This document shows positions 1-6,400 of a DNA stretch of 7,585 nt, one piece after another; position 1 is the stretch's first letter; each line of letters starts with the position of its first letter. The notes beneath the pieces were generated by a model. It ran no database searches. It saw nothing but the letters and a program-made list of their open reading frames with translations, and had not been told where the DNA came from. The translations under genes and the position numbers were made by a program. Location: positions 1-7,585 of the forward strand of contig VGTA01000144.1 in the NCBI GenBank assembly GCA_016874875.1. Direction: 5' to 3'. Source of the DNA: Deltaproteobacteria bacterium. GTDB lineage: Bacteria > Myxococcota_A > Bradymonadia > UBA7976 > VGTA01.

Positions 1-21
1 CCCGACTTCTACAGCTACTGA
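1..21 (+). CDS. C-terminal end of an upstream gene (partial)
   Basis: Reading from base 1, the frame gives PDFYSY and then a TGA stop at 19-21. Only six residues are visible, so the product cannot be named. The stop lies 11 nt before the ATG of the DUF1501 gene, and the DUF1501 Shine-Dalgarno begins inside this stop region, so the two are probably cotranscribed. DUF1501 genes often follow another exported protein of unknown function such as a DUF1800 protein, but these residues cannot confirm that. Confidence 0.4.
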   Translation, partial: PDFYSY

Positions 22-32
22 GGGGCGACACG

Positions 33-1610
33 ATGAGCCAGCGCGACCTGCAGCATCCCCACGAGGCCGCCCACGAGGCTGCCCACGAGTCCGCCCACGA
101 GCCCGCCCACGAGCCCGCCCACGAGCACGAGCCCGCCCACGCCCCGCGCCTCGCCCCGCCGGCGCTCCCCGACGACCCCGTCTCCGCGCGGGGGCAGCGC
201 GCCAGTCTGTCGCGGCGCGGGCTCCTGCGGGGGCTCGCCGGCGTGGGCGGGCTGTTCGCCGCGGAGGGGCTCCTGCGGCACACCCCCTCCCTCGGCGCGC
301 GCGGCGGCTTTGGGGGCGCGCCGCTCTTGCCGCTCGCCTTTGGCCAGCAGGGCGGGCGGGCGCCGGCGCCGGAGGACCGCTACTACATCTTCTGTTACTT
401 TAACGGCGGCTGGGACATCCTGCTGGGGCTCGACCCGCGCGACCCGCGCGTCTTTAGCGAGGAGCGCCGGCGCGTGACCCTGATTCAGCCCGGCTACGCC
501 AACCTCGCCGGGGTGGGGCGGGACGTGATTCGCGCCAGCACGGGCGTGACCTTTGGGCCCCACATCGGCGAGCTCGCGCGCCACGCCGACCGCCTCGCCG
601 TGGTGCGCGGCATGAGCATGGACACCCTCACGCACGAGGCGGGCCGCCGGCGCTTCCTCACGGGCAAGCCGCCGAGCGGGCTACAGGCGCGCGGCTCGAG
701 CGCCACCACCTGGCTCGCCGCGCACCTGGGCGCGGGAGAGCCGATTCCCAACCTCGCGCTCCAGGTGGAGTCGTTCAATAGCGGCGACCTGCCCAACTAC
801 GCCTCCGCCCTCGTCGTGGGCAACTCAGACGACCTGCTCCGCACCCTCACGCCCACGGAGCCGGCGCTGCCGCCCTTGGTGGCGCGTCAGGTGAGCGCGA
901 GTCTGAGCGACGCGGCAGCCTGCGACGGGGCGACGCGCTCCGCCTTCTGGCGGGCGGCGGAGGAGGGGCGGCAGAAGGCGCTCGAGATGACGCAGGGGGG
1001 CTTCGCTAGCCGCTTTGATCTGCGCCGCCCCGAGTTCGCTGAGCTGCGCGCGAGCTACGGCATCAACGCCGTGAACGACAGCGTGGAGGTGCGCGGCGCC
1101 CTGGCGGTGCAGGCGATCACGTCGGGCATGAGTCGCTGCGTCAGCGTGCAGGTGGCGGGGGGGCTCGACACCCACTTTGAGAACTGGGAGACCGACCAGG
1201 GGCTCAACCAGGAGCGCGGCTTCCGTGTGGTGGCGCGCATGGTGGATGACCTCGCGCGCCGCGAGTACAAGGGCACGGGGCGCTCGTGGCTCGACCACAC
1301 GGTGCTGGTGGGCTTTAGCGAGTTTAGCCGCACGCCCCTGCTCAACGACGCCGGCGGGCGCGACCACGCCCTCACCAACGCCTGCTTCCTGCTCGGCGGG
1401 CGCGTGCGGGGCGGGGCGGTGGTGGGGCGCTCGTCGGACGTAGGGATGCAGCCGGTGGGGGTGGACCTCCGCACGGGCGAGGCGCAGCCCGCGGGGGCGG
1501 GGGAGGTGGTGCGCCCAGAGCACGTGCTGCAGACGCTCTACCGCGAGGTGGGCGTCCCCGAGGCGCGCGCCAACCTGGGCGTGGCGCCCATCGCGGCGCT
1601 CTTGTCCTGA
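33..1610 (+). CDS. DUF1501 family protein with twin-arginine signal and His-rich N-terminal extension
   Basis: This 525-residue protein belongs to the DUF1501 family, exported proteins of unknown biochemical role related in fold to sulfatase/alkaline-phosphatase-like proteins. The twin-arginine motif SRRGLLRG lies at residues 60-67 and is followed by a Gly/Ala/Leu-rich hydrophobic stretch to about 82, so Tat export of a folded protein is likely. Family signatures near the C-terminus are clear: GGLDTHFENW at 376-385, then GFSEFSRTP at 427-435, GGRDHALTNA at 441-450, and LLGGRVRGGAVVG at about 453-465. The Asp and His residues in these blocks resemble metal ligands in the superfamily. The ATG at 33 has a GAGG Shine-Dalgarno at 20-23, and no other in-frame ATG occurs before the Tat motif. 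Unusually, about 57 residues precede the arginines, including nine histidines in residues 8-36 mostly spaced by four. Family assignment is firm; substrate is unknown. Confidence 0.9.
   Translation: MSQRDLQHPHEAAHEAAHESAHEPAHEPAHEHEPAHAPRLAPPALPDDPVSARGQRASLSRRGLLRGLAGVGGLFAAEGLLRHTPSLGARGGFGGAPLLPLAFGQQGGRAPAPEDRYYIFCYFNGGWDILLGLDPRDPRVFSEERRRVTLIQPGYANLAGVGRDVIRASTGVTFGPHIGELARHADRLAVVRGMSMDTLTHEAGRRRFLTGKPPSGLQARGSSATTWLAAHLGAGEPIPNLALQVESFNSGDLPNYASALVVGNSDDLLRTLTPTEPALPPLVARQVSASLSDAAACDGATRSAFWRAAEEGRQKALEMTQGGFASRFDLRRPEFAELRASYGINAVNDSVEVRGALAVQAITSGMSRCVSVQVAGGLDTHFENWETDQGLNQERGFRVVARMVDDLARREYKGTGRSWLDHTVLVGFSEFSRTPLLNDAGGRDHALTNACFLLGGRVRGGAVVGRSSDVGMQPVGVDLRTGEAQPAGAGEVVRPEHVLQTLYREVGVPEARANLGVAPIAALLS
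60..140 (+). repeat. In-frame 12-bp tandem repeat encoding His-Glu-X-Ala units
   Basis: Units of the form CACGAGNCCGCC (one has GCT in place of NCC) run in frame at 60, 72, 84, 96, 108 and 126. A half unit, CACGAG, sits at 120-125. They encode HEAA, HEAA, HESA, HEPA, HEPA, HE, HEPA, H. The partial unit keeps the reading frame, which fits slippage growth under coding selection. Confidence 0.9.
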
Positions 1611-1624
1611 GGGGGCGCGCTGGT

Positions 1625-1643
1625 CCTGAGGGGGGCGCTCAGG
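1625..1643. terminator. Possible stem-loop in the convergent gap
   Basis: CCTGAG at 1625-1630 and CTCAGG at 1638-1643 are perfect inverted copies around a 7-nt G-rich loop, directly after the DUF1501 stop and facing the converging minus-strand gene. This is where a bidirectional terminator is expected. There is no T-tract on either strand, so it is not a classical intrinsic terminator; the stem may simply arise from the CTCAGG repeats. Confidence 0.25.
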
Positions 1644-1690
1644 GGGCTCAGGGGGGCTCAGGGGCGCTCAGGGGCGCTCAGGGCGCCTCG
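1631..1690. repeat. 10-bp GGGGCGCTCA tandem repeat in the convergent gap
   Basis: Consecutive units ending in CTCA lie at 1631-1641, 1642-1650, 1651-1660, 1661-1670 and 1671-1680, followed by a decayed copy at 1681-1690 inside the coding end of the minus-strand gene. On the minus strand each unit starts with TGA. The unit at 1671-1680 supplies the stop codon of the zinc-ribbon-like gene (1678-1680), and two further TGA codons downstream are in the same frame. Confidence 0.85.
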
Positions 1691-2274
1691 CGCAGCGCTC
1701 GGGCGCGCGCCTCGCAGAGCGGCAGCCCCGCCGCCAGGCGCGCCGCGCGCCGCCGCTCGAGCCCCAGGCGCGCCGCCGGCGTCTGCCCGAGGTGCCGCGC
1801 CGCCCCCTCCGCGAGCAGCTCCTCGAGCAGATCATAGGTCACGGTGACCGGCTCGCGCATGAGGGCGCTGAGCGCCTCAAGGAGCCACGAGAGCGGGATC
1901 GCCGTCTCCTCGCCGCACGCGGCGCAGCGCCCGTGGGGGCTGTGGGGGGAGACGCAGAGGAGGCTGCCCCAGGCCTTGAACAGGTAGCCGCAGCGCATAC
2001 ACGCGGCGCGGCTGCAGAGCAGCTCTTGGGCGTTGCGCTGGGTGAGCGCGGGGAGTCGGGCGAGCAGCGCCTCGCGCGTCTCGGGGGCGAGGGCGGTGAG
2101 GAGGCGCGCCTCGGGGCTCGCTTGGTCGCTGTTGTGGGCGCGGTAGCGGGCGGGGGGCTGGATGACCTTGAGGGGCGCGGGGCTGGGCGCGGCGGGGCGC
2201 TTGGGGGCCGGGCGCGCGGTGGAGGGGGTGGGGGTGGAGGGGGTGGTGCGGGGCTTGCGGGGAGAGACGTACAT
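1678..2274 (-). CDS. Small zinc-ribbon-like protein with basic, proline-rich N-terminus (unknown function)
   Basis: I do not recognise this 198-residue protein as a named family. Residues 1-45 are rich in Pro, Thr, Ser, Lys and Arg and are probably disordered and basic. The middle holds two CxxC knuckles, C92-x2-C95 (CMRCGYLF) and C117-x2-C120 (CAACGEE), about 21 residues apart, with C87, C107, H111 and H114 nearby. That spacing fits a zinc ribbon, a fold common in nucleic-acid and protein-interaction modules. The C-terminal 75 residues look helical, with a Leu/Glu-rich segment and then an Arg/Ala-rich tail. There is no signal peptide or membrane segment, so a cytoplasmic location is likely. 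The ATG at 2272-2274 has a strong AGGAG Shine-Dalgarno at 2281-2285 with 6-nt spacing. The gene converges on DUF1501 and diverges from uraH. DNA binding is a guess. Confidence 0.75.
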   Translation of the reverse strand: MYVSPRKPRTTPSTPTPSTARPAPKRPAAPSPAPLKVIQPPARYRAHNSDQASPEARLLTALAPETREALLARLPALTQRNAQELLCSRAACMRCGYLFKAWGSLLCVSPHSPHGRCAACGEETAIPLSWLLEALSALMREPVTVTYDLLEELLAEGAARHLGQTPAARLGLERRRAARLAAGLPLCEARARALREAP

Positions 2275-2285
2275 AGGAGACTCCT
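2275..2285. promoter_or_regulatory. Palindromic Shine-Dalgarno of the zinc-ribbon-like gene
   Basis: AGGAGACTCCT is an 11-bp perfect inverted repeat around a central A. On the minus strand it supplies AGGAG (2281-2285) 6 nt before the ATG at 2272-2274 and fixes that start. On the plus strand the mirror AGGAG (2275-2279) lies 6 nt before a GTG at 2286. In the minus-strand mRNA the two arms could pair only weakly because the loop is very short. Confidence 0.6.
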
Positions 2286-2311
2286 GTGGAGGGGGTGGGT
2301 CGAATCAAGGG

Positions 2312-2446
2312 GAGTTGGGTGAATTGGGTAAGTTGGGTGACTCGGGCGCATCGGGCGCATCGGGGAGCGCGTGCAGCATGTGCAGCATGTGCAGCATGTG
2401 CAGCGCGCGCAGCGCGTGCAGCGCGTGCAGCGCGTGTGGCTCATGG
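2312..2446. repeat. Fifteen-unit degenerate array with 9-bp period
   Basis: Cutting every 9 bases from 2312 gives GAGTTGGGT, GAATTGGGT, AAGTTGGGT, GACTCGGGC, GCATCGGGC, GCATCGGGG, AGCGCGTGC, three copies of AGCATGTGC (2375-2401), AGCGCGCGC, two copies of AGCGCGTGC, AGCGCGTGT and GGCTCATGG. The period never slips although the unit drifts from TTGGGT-type to CAGCATGTG-type. It lies 27 bp upstream of the Shine-Dalgarno of the minus-strand gene, so it would sit in that gene's leader or promoter region. Confidence 0.85.
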
Positions 2447-2463
2447 ATTTTCAAAGAGCTCCC

Positions 2464-2495
2464 CGCCACCCCCGCGCAGCGCGGCGCGGGTGGCG
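2464..2495. other. GC-rich hairpin
   Basis: Left arm CGCCACCC-CC-GCGC (2464-2477) pairs with right arm GCGCGGGTGGCG (2484-2495). The result is a 12-bp stem with a 2-nt bulge and a 6-nt loop. There is no T-tract on either side. It could be a Rho-assisted terminator, a protein site or an RNA structure; its role is not shown. Confidence 0.5.
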
Positions 2496-2612
2496 CCCCG
2501 CGGAGTCCTGTGGGACGCCGGGGGCGTGGGGGGTGTCTTGAGGCGCGCGCGCCCCGCCGGTGAGCGGCAGACAACTCAGCCGAACGGCGCTGTGTGCGCG
2601 CGATCGGCCCCC

Positions 2613-2642
2613 CTAGCGGCGCGCGGCGTGGCGCGCTGCTAG
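2613..2642. other. Strong hairpin, 12-bp stem and 6-nt loop
   Basis: CTAGCGGCGCGC (2613-2624) pairs with GCGCGCTGCTAG (2631-2642) over all 12 positions if the single G-T is counted as a G-U wobble in RNA. The loop is GGCGTG. The flanks do not extend the pairing and there is no T-tract. It is the longest uninterrupted stem I found in the window and lies between the two divergent genes. It could be a terminator, a dyad operator or part of an unannotated RNA. Confidence 0.55.
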
Positions 2643-2776
2643 AGGTGTCCCGCGTGGGATGAGAGAGTCGTCAGGTGCTCAGCGGCTAGGGTGGGTCATG
2701 TGCGCGGTGTCCCTTGGGGGCTGAGGGGGGAGGGGCAGGGAGGAGGCGGGGCTCTTTGGCGGCGCGCGTCAACATC

Positions 2777-2821
2777 GATGTTTGACGATGTTTGACGATG
2801 TTTGACGATGTTTGACGATGT
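2777..2821 (+). repeat. Four direct 10-bp repeats (GATGTTTGAC), candidate operator
   Basis: Four identical units occupy 2777-2786, 2787-2796, 2797-2806 and 2807-2816, followed by GATGT. Just before them GTCAACATC (2768-2776) is a near-exact inverted half, so the first unit also forms a dyad with perfect core ACATCGATGT (2772-2781). The 10-bp period places all copies on one face of the helix, and the last copy carries the -35 box of the uraH promoter. This is what a cooperative regulator-binding site would look like; the protein is unknown. Confidence 0.85.
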
Positions 2822-2840
2822 CCCTGTGCCCTTTTATAAC
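2812..2840 (+). promoter_or_regulatory. Sigma70-type promoter for uraH
   Basis: TTGACG (2812-2817) and TATAAC (2835-2840) are separated by exactly 17 nt. Each box matches the consensus at five of six positions. Transcription would start near 2847 and give a leader of about 109 nt before the uraH ATG. The -35 box is the end of the fourth GATGTTTGAC unit, and the same TTGACG string occurs in the three copies upstream, so bound regulator or alternative polymerase contacts are both possible. Confidence 0.7.
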
Positions 2841-2878
2841 ACGTTAGCGCCGTTTTTTTATTCCGAGATAGCGCCTCT

Positions 2879-2933
2879 TGATCGATTTCTGATCGATTTC
2901 TGATCGATTTCTAGTCGATCCTTGATCGAGCTC
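2879..2933 (+). repeat. Five 11-bp repeats (TGATCGATTTC) in the uraH leader
   Basis: Units are TGATCGATTTC at 2879, 2890 and 2901 (identical), then variants TAGTCGATCCT (2912-2922) and TGATCGAGCTC (2923-2933). The last two form a hairpin, TCGATC (2915-2920) with GATCGA (2924-2929) around CTT. The ATCGAT cores of the earlier units are self-complementary and could pair in several alternative ways. The array ends 11 nt before the uraH Shine-Dalgarno. It could bind a regulator as DNA or act in the mRNA leader. Confidence 0.8.
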
Positions 2934-2955
2934 CCCGCACCCCCGGAGTCCCCCC

Positions 2956-3336
2956 ATGCAGCCCAGCCCCATCACCACCCATGTCCTCGACACCGCCCTC
3001 GGCCGCCCCGCCGCCGGGGTGCCCCTGTCGCTTCGCCGCTGGGAGGGGGGCGCGGTGGAGCTCTGGGGGGGCATGCCAGCGGAGGGGGGCTTCGTTGAGC
3101 TCGCCGCGGGGGTCACCGACGCCGACGGGCGGGCGCGCGACCTCCTGCGCCCGGGGACGCTCTCGCCGGGCCTCTACCAGGTGCGGTTTGACGTGGCGGC
3201 GTACTTTGCGGCGGGGGCGGGGCGGGGGTTTTACCCTGAGGCGCTGGTGACGTTCTGGGTGGAGCGCCTTGATCAGCACTACCACATCCCGCTGCTCCTC
3301 AGCCCCTTCGGCTACTCCACGTATCGGGGGTCTTGA
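2956..3336 (+). CDS. uraH: 5-hydroxyisourate hydrolase (transthyretin-related protein)
   Basis: HIU hydrolase opens the ring of 5-hydroxyisourate, the product of urate oxidation, to give OHCU on the route to allantoin. The 126-residue product carries the family hallmarks: ITTHVLDTALGRPAAG at residues 6-21 with the catalytic His9, TDADGR at 54-59 with Arg59, FYPEALVTFWV at 92-102, the HYHIPLLLSPFGYSTYRGS block from 108, and the terminal YRGS that separates this enzyme from true transthyretin. It is slightly longer than typical bacterial forms because of a Gly-rich insertion around residues 30-51. No signal peptide is seen, so it is cytoplasmic, probably a homotetramer as in the family. The ATG has GGAG at 2945-2948 with 7-nt spacing. 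No urate oxidase, OHCU decarboxylase or allantoinase lies in the window, and the gene appears to have its own regulated promoter. Confidence 0.95.
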   Translation: MQPSPITTHVLDTALGRPAAGVPLSLRRWEGGAVELWGGMPAEGGFVELAAGVTDADGRARDLLRPGTLSPGLYQVRFDVAAYFAAGAGRGFYPEALVTFWVERLDQHYHIPLLLSPFGYSTYRGS

Positions 3337-3378
3337 GCGGGCGCGGGGGGAGGGGCGCGCGGAGGGGATGTGGCCCCT

Positions 3379-3407
3379 TTGACTTCCCCAGCCATTCTCT
3401 CTACACC
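3379..3407 (+). promoter_or_regulatory. Weak candidate promoter for the large lipoprotein gene
   Basis: TTGACT (3379-3384) lies 17 nt before TACACC (3402-3407). The -35 box is good, but the -10 box matches the consensus at only three positions and lacks the final T. It sits 40 nt before the ATG, between uraH and the lipoprotein gene. Cotranscription from the uraH promoter is the alternative; the gap between the two genes is 110 bp. Confidence 0.3.
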
Positions 3408-3432
3408 TGCGCCCACCCCTACCCCTCACACC

Positions 3433-3437
3433 GGAGG
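3433..3437 (+). promoter_or_regulatory. Shine-Dalgarno deciding the lipoprotein start
   Basis: GGAGG lies 9 nt before the ATG at 3447. The frame is open upstream to a TTG at 3333 overlapping the uraH stop, but that extension is not protein-like and would bury the lipoprotein signal peptide. The ATG at 3447 is therefore chosen. Confidence 0.75.
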
Positions 3438-3446
3438 CCCCCCCCG

Positions 3447-6400
3447 ATGAGACCCCTCAGCCCCAAGCTCGCCGCGCTCACCCTCGCCGCCCTCGCCGCG
3501 GCGTGCGATGACGACGGCCCTGCCCCCAGCGGCGGCGCTGACGCCGGCGCTGGCGTGACCGCCGGCGTGACCGCGGGCGCGACCGCCGGCGTGACCGCCG
3601 GCGTGCCCGCCGGCATGACCGCGGGCGCGACCGCCGGCGTGACCGCGGGCGCGACCGCCGGCGCCGACGCGGGCGCCGACGCGGGCGCCGACGCGGGCGC
3701 CGACGCGGGCGCCGACGCGGGCGCCAACGCGGGCGCGACGCCGATCGACCCGCCCATGGACATCTCCTGCGCGCCGCTGCCCCCCGGCGCCCCGGGCGAG
3801 TGCGTGGTCACGCAGGCGCCCAGCGGCTCGACGCGCAAGATTCTGATCGAGGCGGCGCTCCTCGGGCCCGAGGGGCTCATCGAGAGCGGCGCGCTGCTCT
3901 TTGACGCCGCTAGCCAGAACGGGCGCGTCCTGTGCGTCGGCTGTGACTGTGAGCAGCTCGTGGACGCCGACACCACCCGCGTCACCTGCCCCGACGGCGT
4001 GGTGACGCCCGGCCTCATCAACCCCCACGACCACCTCAGCTGGGCGCTCAACCCCCCCGCCCTCCCGCGCGGGCAGGAGCGCTTTGAGCACCGCCACGAC
4101 TGGCGCAAGGGCAAGCGCGGCCACCAGAGCATCTCGGCGGGCCCGTCGGACAACGGGCGCGAGGCGCTCCTCTACGGCGAGCTCCGTATGCTCATGGGCG
4201 CCGCCACGAGCATCGCCGGCTCCAACAGCACCCGCGACCTCCTCCGCAACCTCGATGACAGCAACGCCAACGGCGGCCTCGGCAACTTTGAGGCGGACTA
4301 CCGCACGTTCCCCCTCGGCGACAGCGACGGCACGCTGGTGGCGAGCGGCTGTGATCGCTATATGATCGACGCGGCGAGCCGCCTCAACAGCCGCGTGTAT
4401 CTACCGCATGTGGCGGAGGGCATTGACCCAGAGGCGCGCAACGAGTTCGCGTGCCTCTCGGGGGAGGGCGGCGTGGACCTGATCGCGCGCAACACGTCGA
4501 TGATTCACGGCGTGGGCCTCTCCCCCGCCGACATCCTCAGCGTGGCGGCCGACGGCGCGAGTCTGGTGTGGTCGCCGCGCTCCAATGTGCAGCTCTATGG
4601 GCACACCGCGCCCGTGGTGAGCTACATGTACGCGGGCGTCAACATCGCCCTCGGCACCGACTGGACGCCCTCGGGCTCCATGAACATGCTGCGCGAGCTC
4701 CGCTGCGCCGACCTCCTCAACCGCTCCTACTACGGCGCCTTCTTCAGCGACCGCCAGGTGTGGCAGATGGCCACCGCCAACGCCGCCAAGGCGCTCGGCG
4801 TGGGGGATCAGCTCGGCGCGTTGCGCGTGGGCTACGTGGCCGACGTCGCCCTGCTCCACCGCTTTGACAAGGCCCCCTACCGCGCCGTCCTCGAGGCCAC
4901 CCCCGAGGCGGTCGCCCTGGTGGCGCGCGGCGGCAAGGTGCTCTATGGCGACGCGGGACTCGTGGAGGCGGTCAACACGCAGGGCTGCGACGCCCTGAGC
5001 GTGTGCGGGGCCGAGAAGCGCGTGTGCCTGCAGTCGGACGCGGGGCTCACCCTCAGCGCCCTGCAGAGCGCGGTGGGCGGCGCCTACCCGCTCTTCTTCT
5101 GCGAGGAGCCCGCCAGCGAGCCCACCTGCGTGCCGTACCGCGAGGGGGAGTTTAATGGGCAGAGTCTCCCCGATGACCAAGACGGCGACGGGGTGCTCGA
5201 CGCGCAGGACAGCTGCCCCACGGTCTTTAACGCGCCCCGCCCCCTCGAGGGGGACGCGCAGGGCGACGCGGACGCCGACGGGGTGGGGGACGCCTGTGAC
5301 TCCTGCCCCCTCAACGTGGGCGACGACTGCGCGCGCTTTGATCCCAACGACCGCGACGGCGACGGGGTGGGCGACGCCGTCGACAACTGCCCGGCGCTGG
5401 CCAACGACGGGCAGTCCGACCGCGACGCCGACGGCGCGGGGGACGCCTGCGACGCCTGCCCCGACGCCTCCAACGCCAACGGCGCCGGCTGTCCCGCCAC
5501 GGTCTACGCCGTGAAGCGCAGGGAGGTGGCCGTGGGCGCCCCCGTGCGCCTCGAGGCGGTGGTCACCGCCGTCTCCCCCGACGGGCGCGGCTTCTTTGTG
5601 CAGGTCTCGCCGGAGGACAACGGCTATGAGGGCGTGGACCACTCGGGGCTCTTTGTGTACCTCGGCGCCAGCGCCCCCTTCCCCGCCCCCGCCCGCGGCG
5701 ACCGCGTGGCGGTGAGCGGGCAGCCGGGCGACTATTACGGGCAGCGGCAGCTCGCCGCCCTCACCGGCCTCGAGGTGCTCGCGAGCGGCGTGCCGCTCCC
5801 CCCCCACCAGCTCGTGACGCCCGCGGACGTGGGCACGGGCGGCCCCCGCGCCGCGGCGCTCGAGGGCGCGCTGGTGGCGGTGGAGGGGGTCGAGGTCACC
5901 TCCGCCGCCCCCGCCCCGGGCGCGGGCGACCGCGACCCCACCAACGAGTTTGAGGTGGACGGCGCCCTCCGCGTCAACGACCTCCTCTACCTGCTCGACC
6001 CCCTCCCCGCGCAGGGCGACGCCATCGCGCGCCTGCAGGGCGTGCTGCGTTTCGCCAATGAGCACAGCAAGCTCGAGCCCACGGGCCCCGAGGACGTGCG
6101 CTTTGAGCTCGCCGGCCCCCCCACCGCCCTCTCGCTGCCGCCGGGCCCCCTGAGCGCCCGCGCCGGGCGCCCGCTCGAAGTGCTCGTGCGCCTCGACGCG
6201 CCCGCCGTGAGCGCGGTGGCGCTGAGCGTGCAGAGCAGCGACCCGGCGGTGCTCGCCGCGCCCCCAAGCGTGCAGATCGCCGTCGGCGCGCGCGGCGTCA
6301 CCCTCACCCTCACGGCGGGCGTCGTGGGCGCGGCGACGCTGTCGGTGAGCGCAAGCGGGCTAGCGGGGGCGAGCGTGGTGGTGGAGGTGCAGGCGGCGGC

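Larger units (their letters stand above)
2286..2955. other. Intergenic region without a convincing gene; repeat and control elements
   Basis: This is the shared upstream region of the divergent zinc-ribbon-like gene and uraH. Open frames across it are low-complexity and driven by the repeats, so I call no gene. In order it holds a 9-bp-period array (2312-2446), a GC-rich hairpin (2464-2495), a 12-bp-stem hairpin (2613-2642), a G-rich stretch (about 2700-2768), and an AT-rich island (about 2771-2930). A hand count gives roughly 42% GC in the island. It contains 10-bp repeats, a promoter and 11-bp repeats. I found no good promoter for the minus-strand gene; one is expected here. 2496-2612 and 2643-2767 show only minor inverted repeats. 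Confidence 0.7.

Noticed and set aside
825..1523. Minus-strand open frame of 232 residues opposite the DUF1501 gene
   Set aside because: Its His/Arg/Ala-rich composition has no motif and it lies opposite the conserved DUF1501 blocks.
2426..2454. Minus-strand promoter with TTGAAA at 2449-2454
   Set aside because: The -35-like string is present, but the expected -10 position reads GCTGCA within the 9-bp array.
2286..2642. Plus-strand GTG-start frame of 118 residues with AGGAG upstream
   Set aside because: The peptide is three-residue low complexity from the 9-bp array followed by non-protein-like Arg/Ala/Pro sequence, and the Shine-Dalgarno is explained by the palindrome serving the minus-strand gene. 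Kept only as a curiosity in the findings.
2833..2861. Minus-strand promoter using TATAAA at 2833-2838
   Set aside because: The -10-like box is there, but the position 17 nt upstream reads ATAAAA, not a -35 box. It is the complement of the uraH -10 region.
2777..2933. CRISPR array
   Set aside because: The repeats are 10 and 11 bp, directly adjacent with no spacers, and no cas gene is present. They are tandem repeats.
3333..3446. Upstream TTG start extending the lipoprotein by 38 residues
   Set aside because: The extension is not protein-like and would place the lipobox cysteine at residue 58. The ATG at 3447 has GGAGG and gives a normal signal peptide.
4401..6065. Long minus-strand open frame of 554 residues inside the lipoprotein gene
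   Set aside because: It is rich in Val, Gly, His and Ala with no domain, as expected for an antisense shadow of a high-GC3 gene. The plus-strand frame has intact catalytic motifs.
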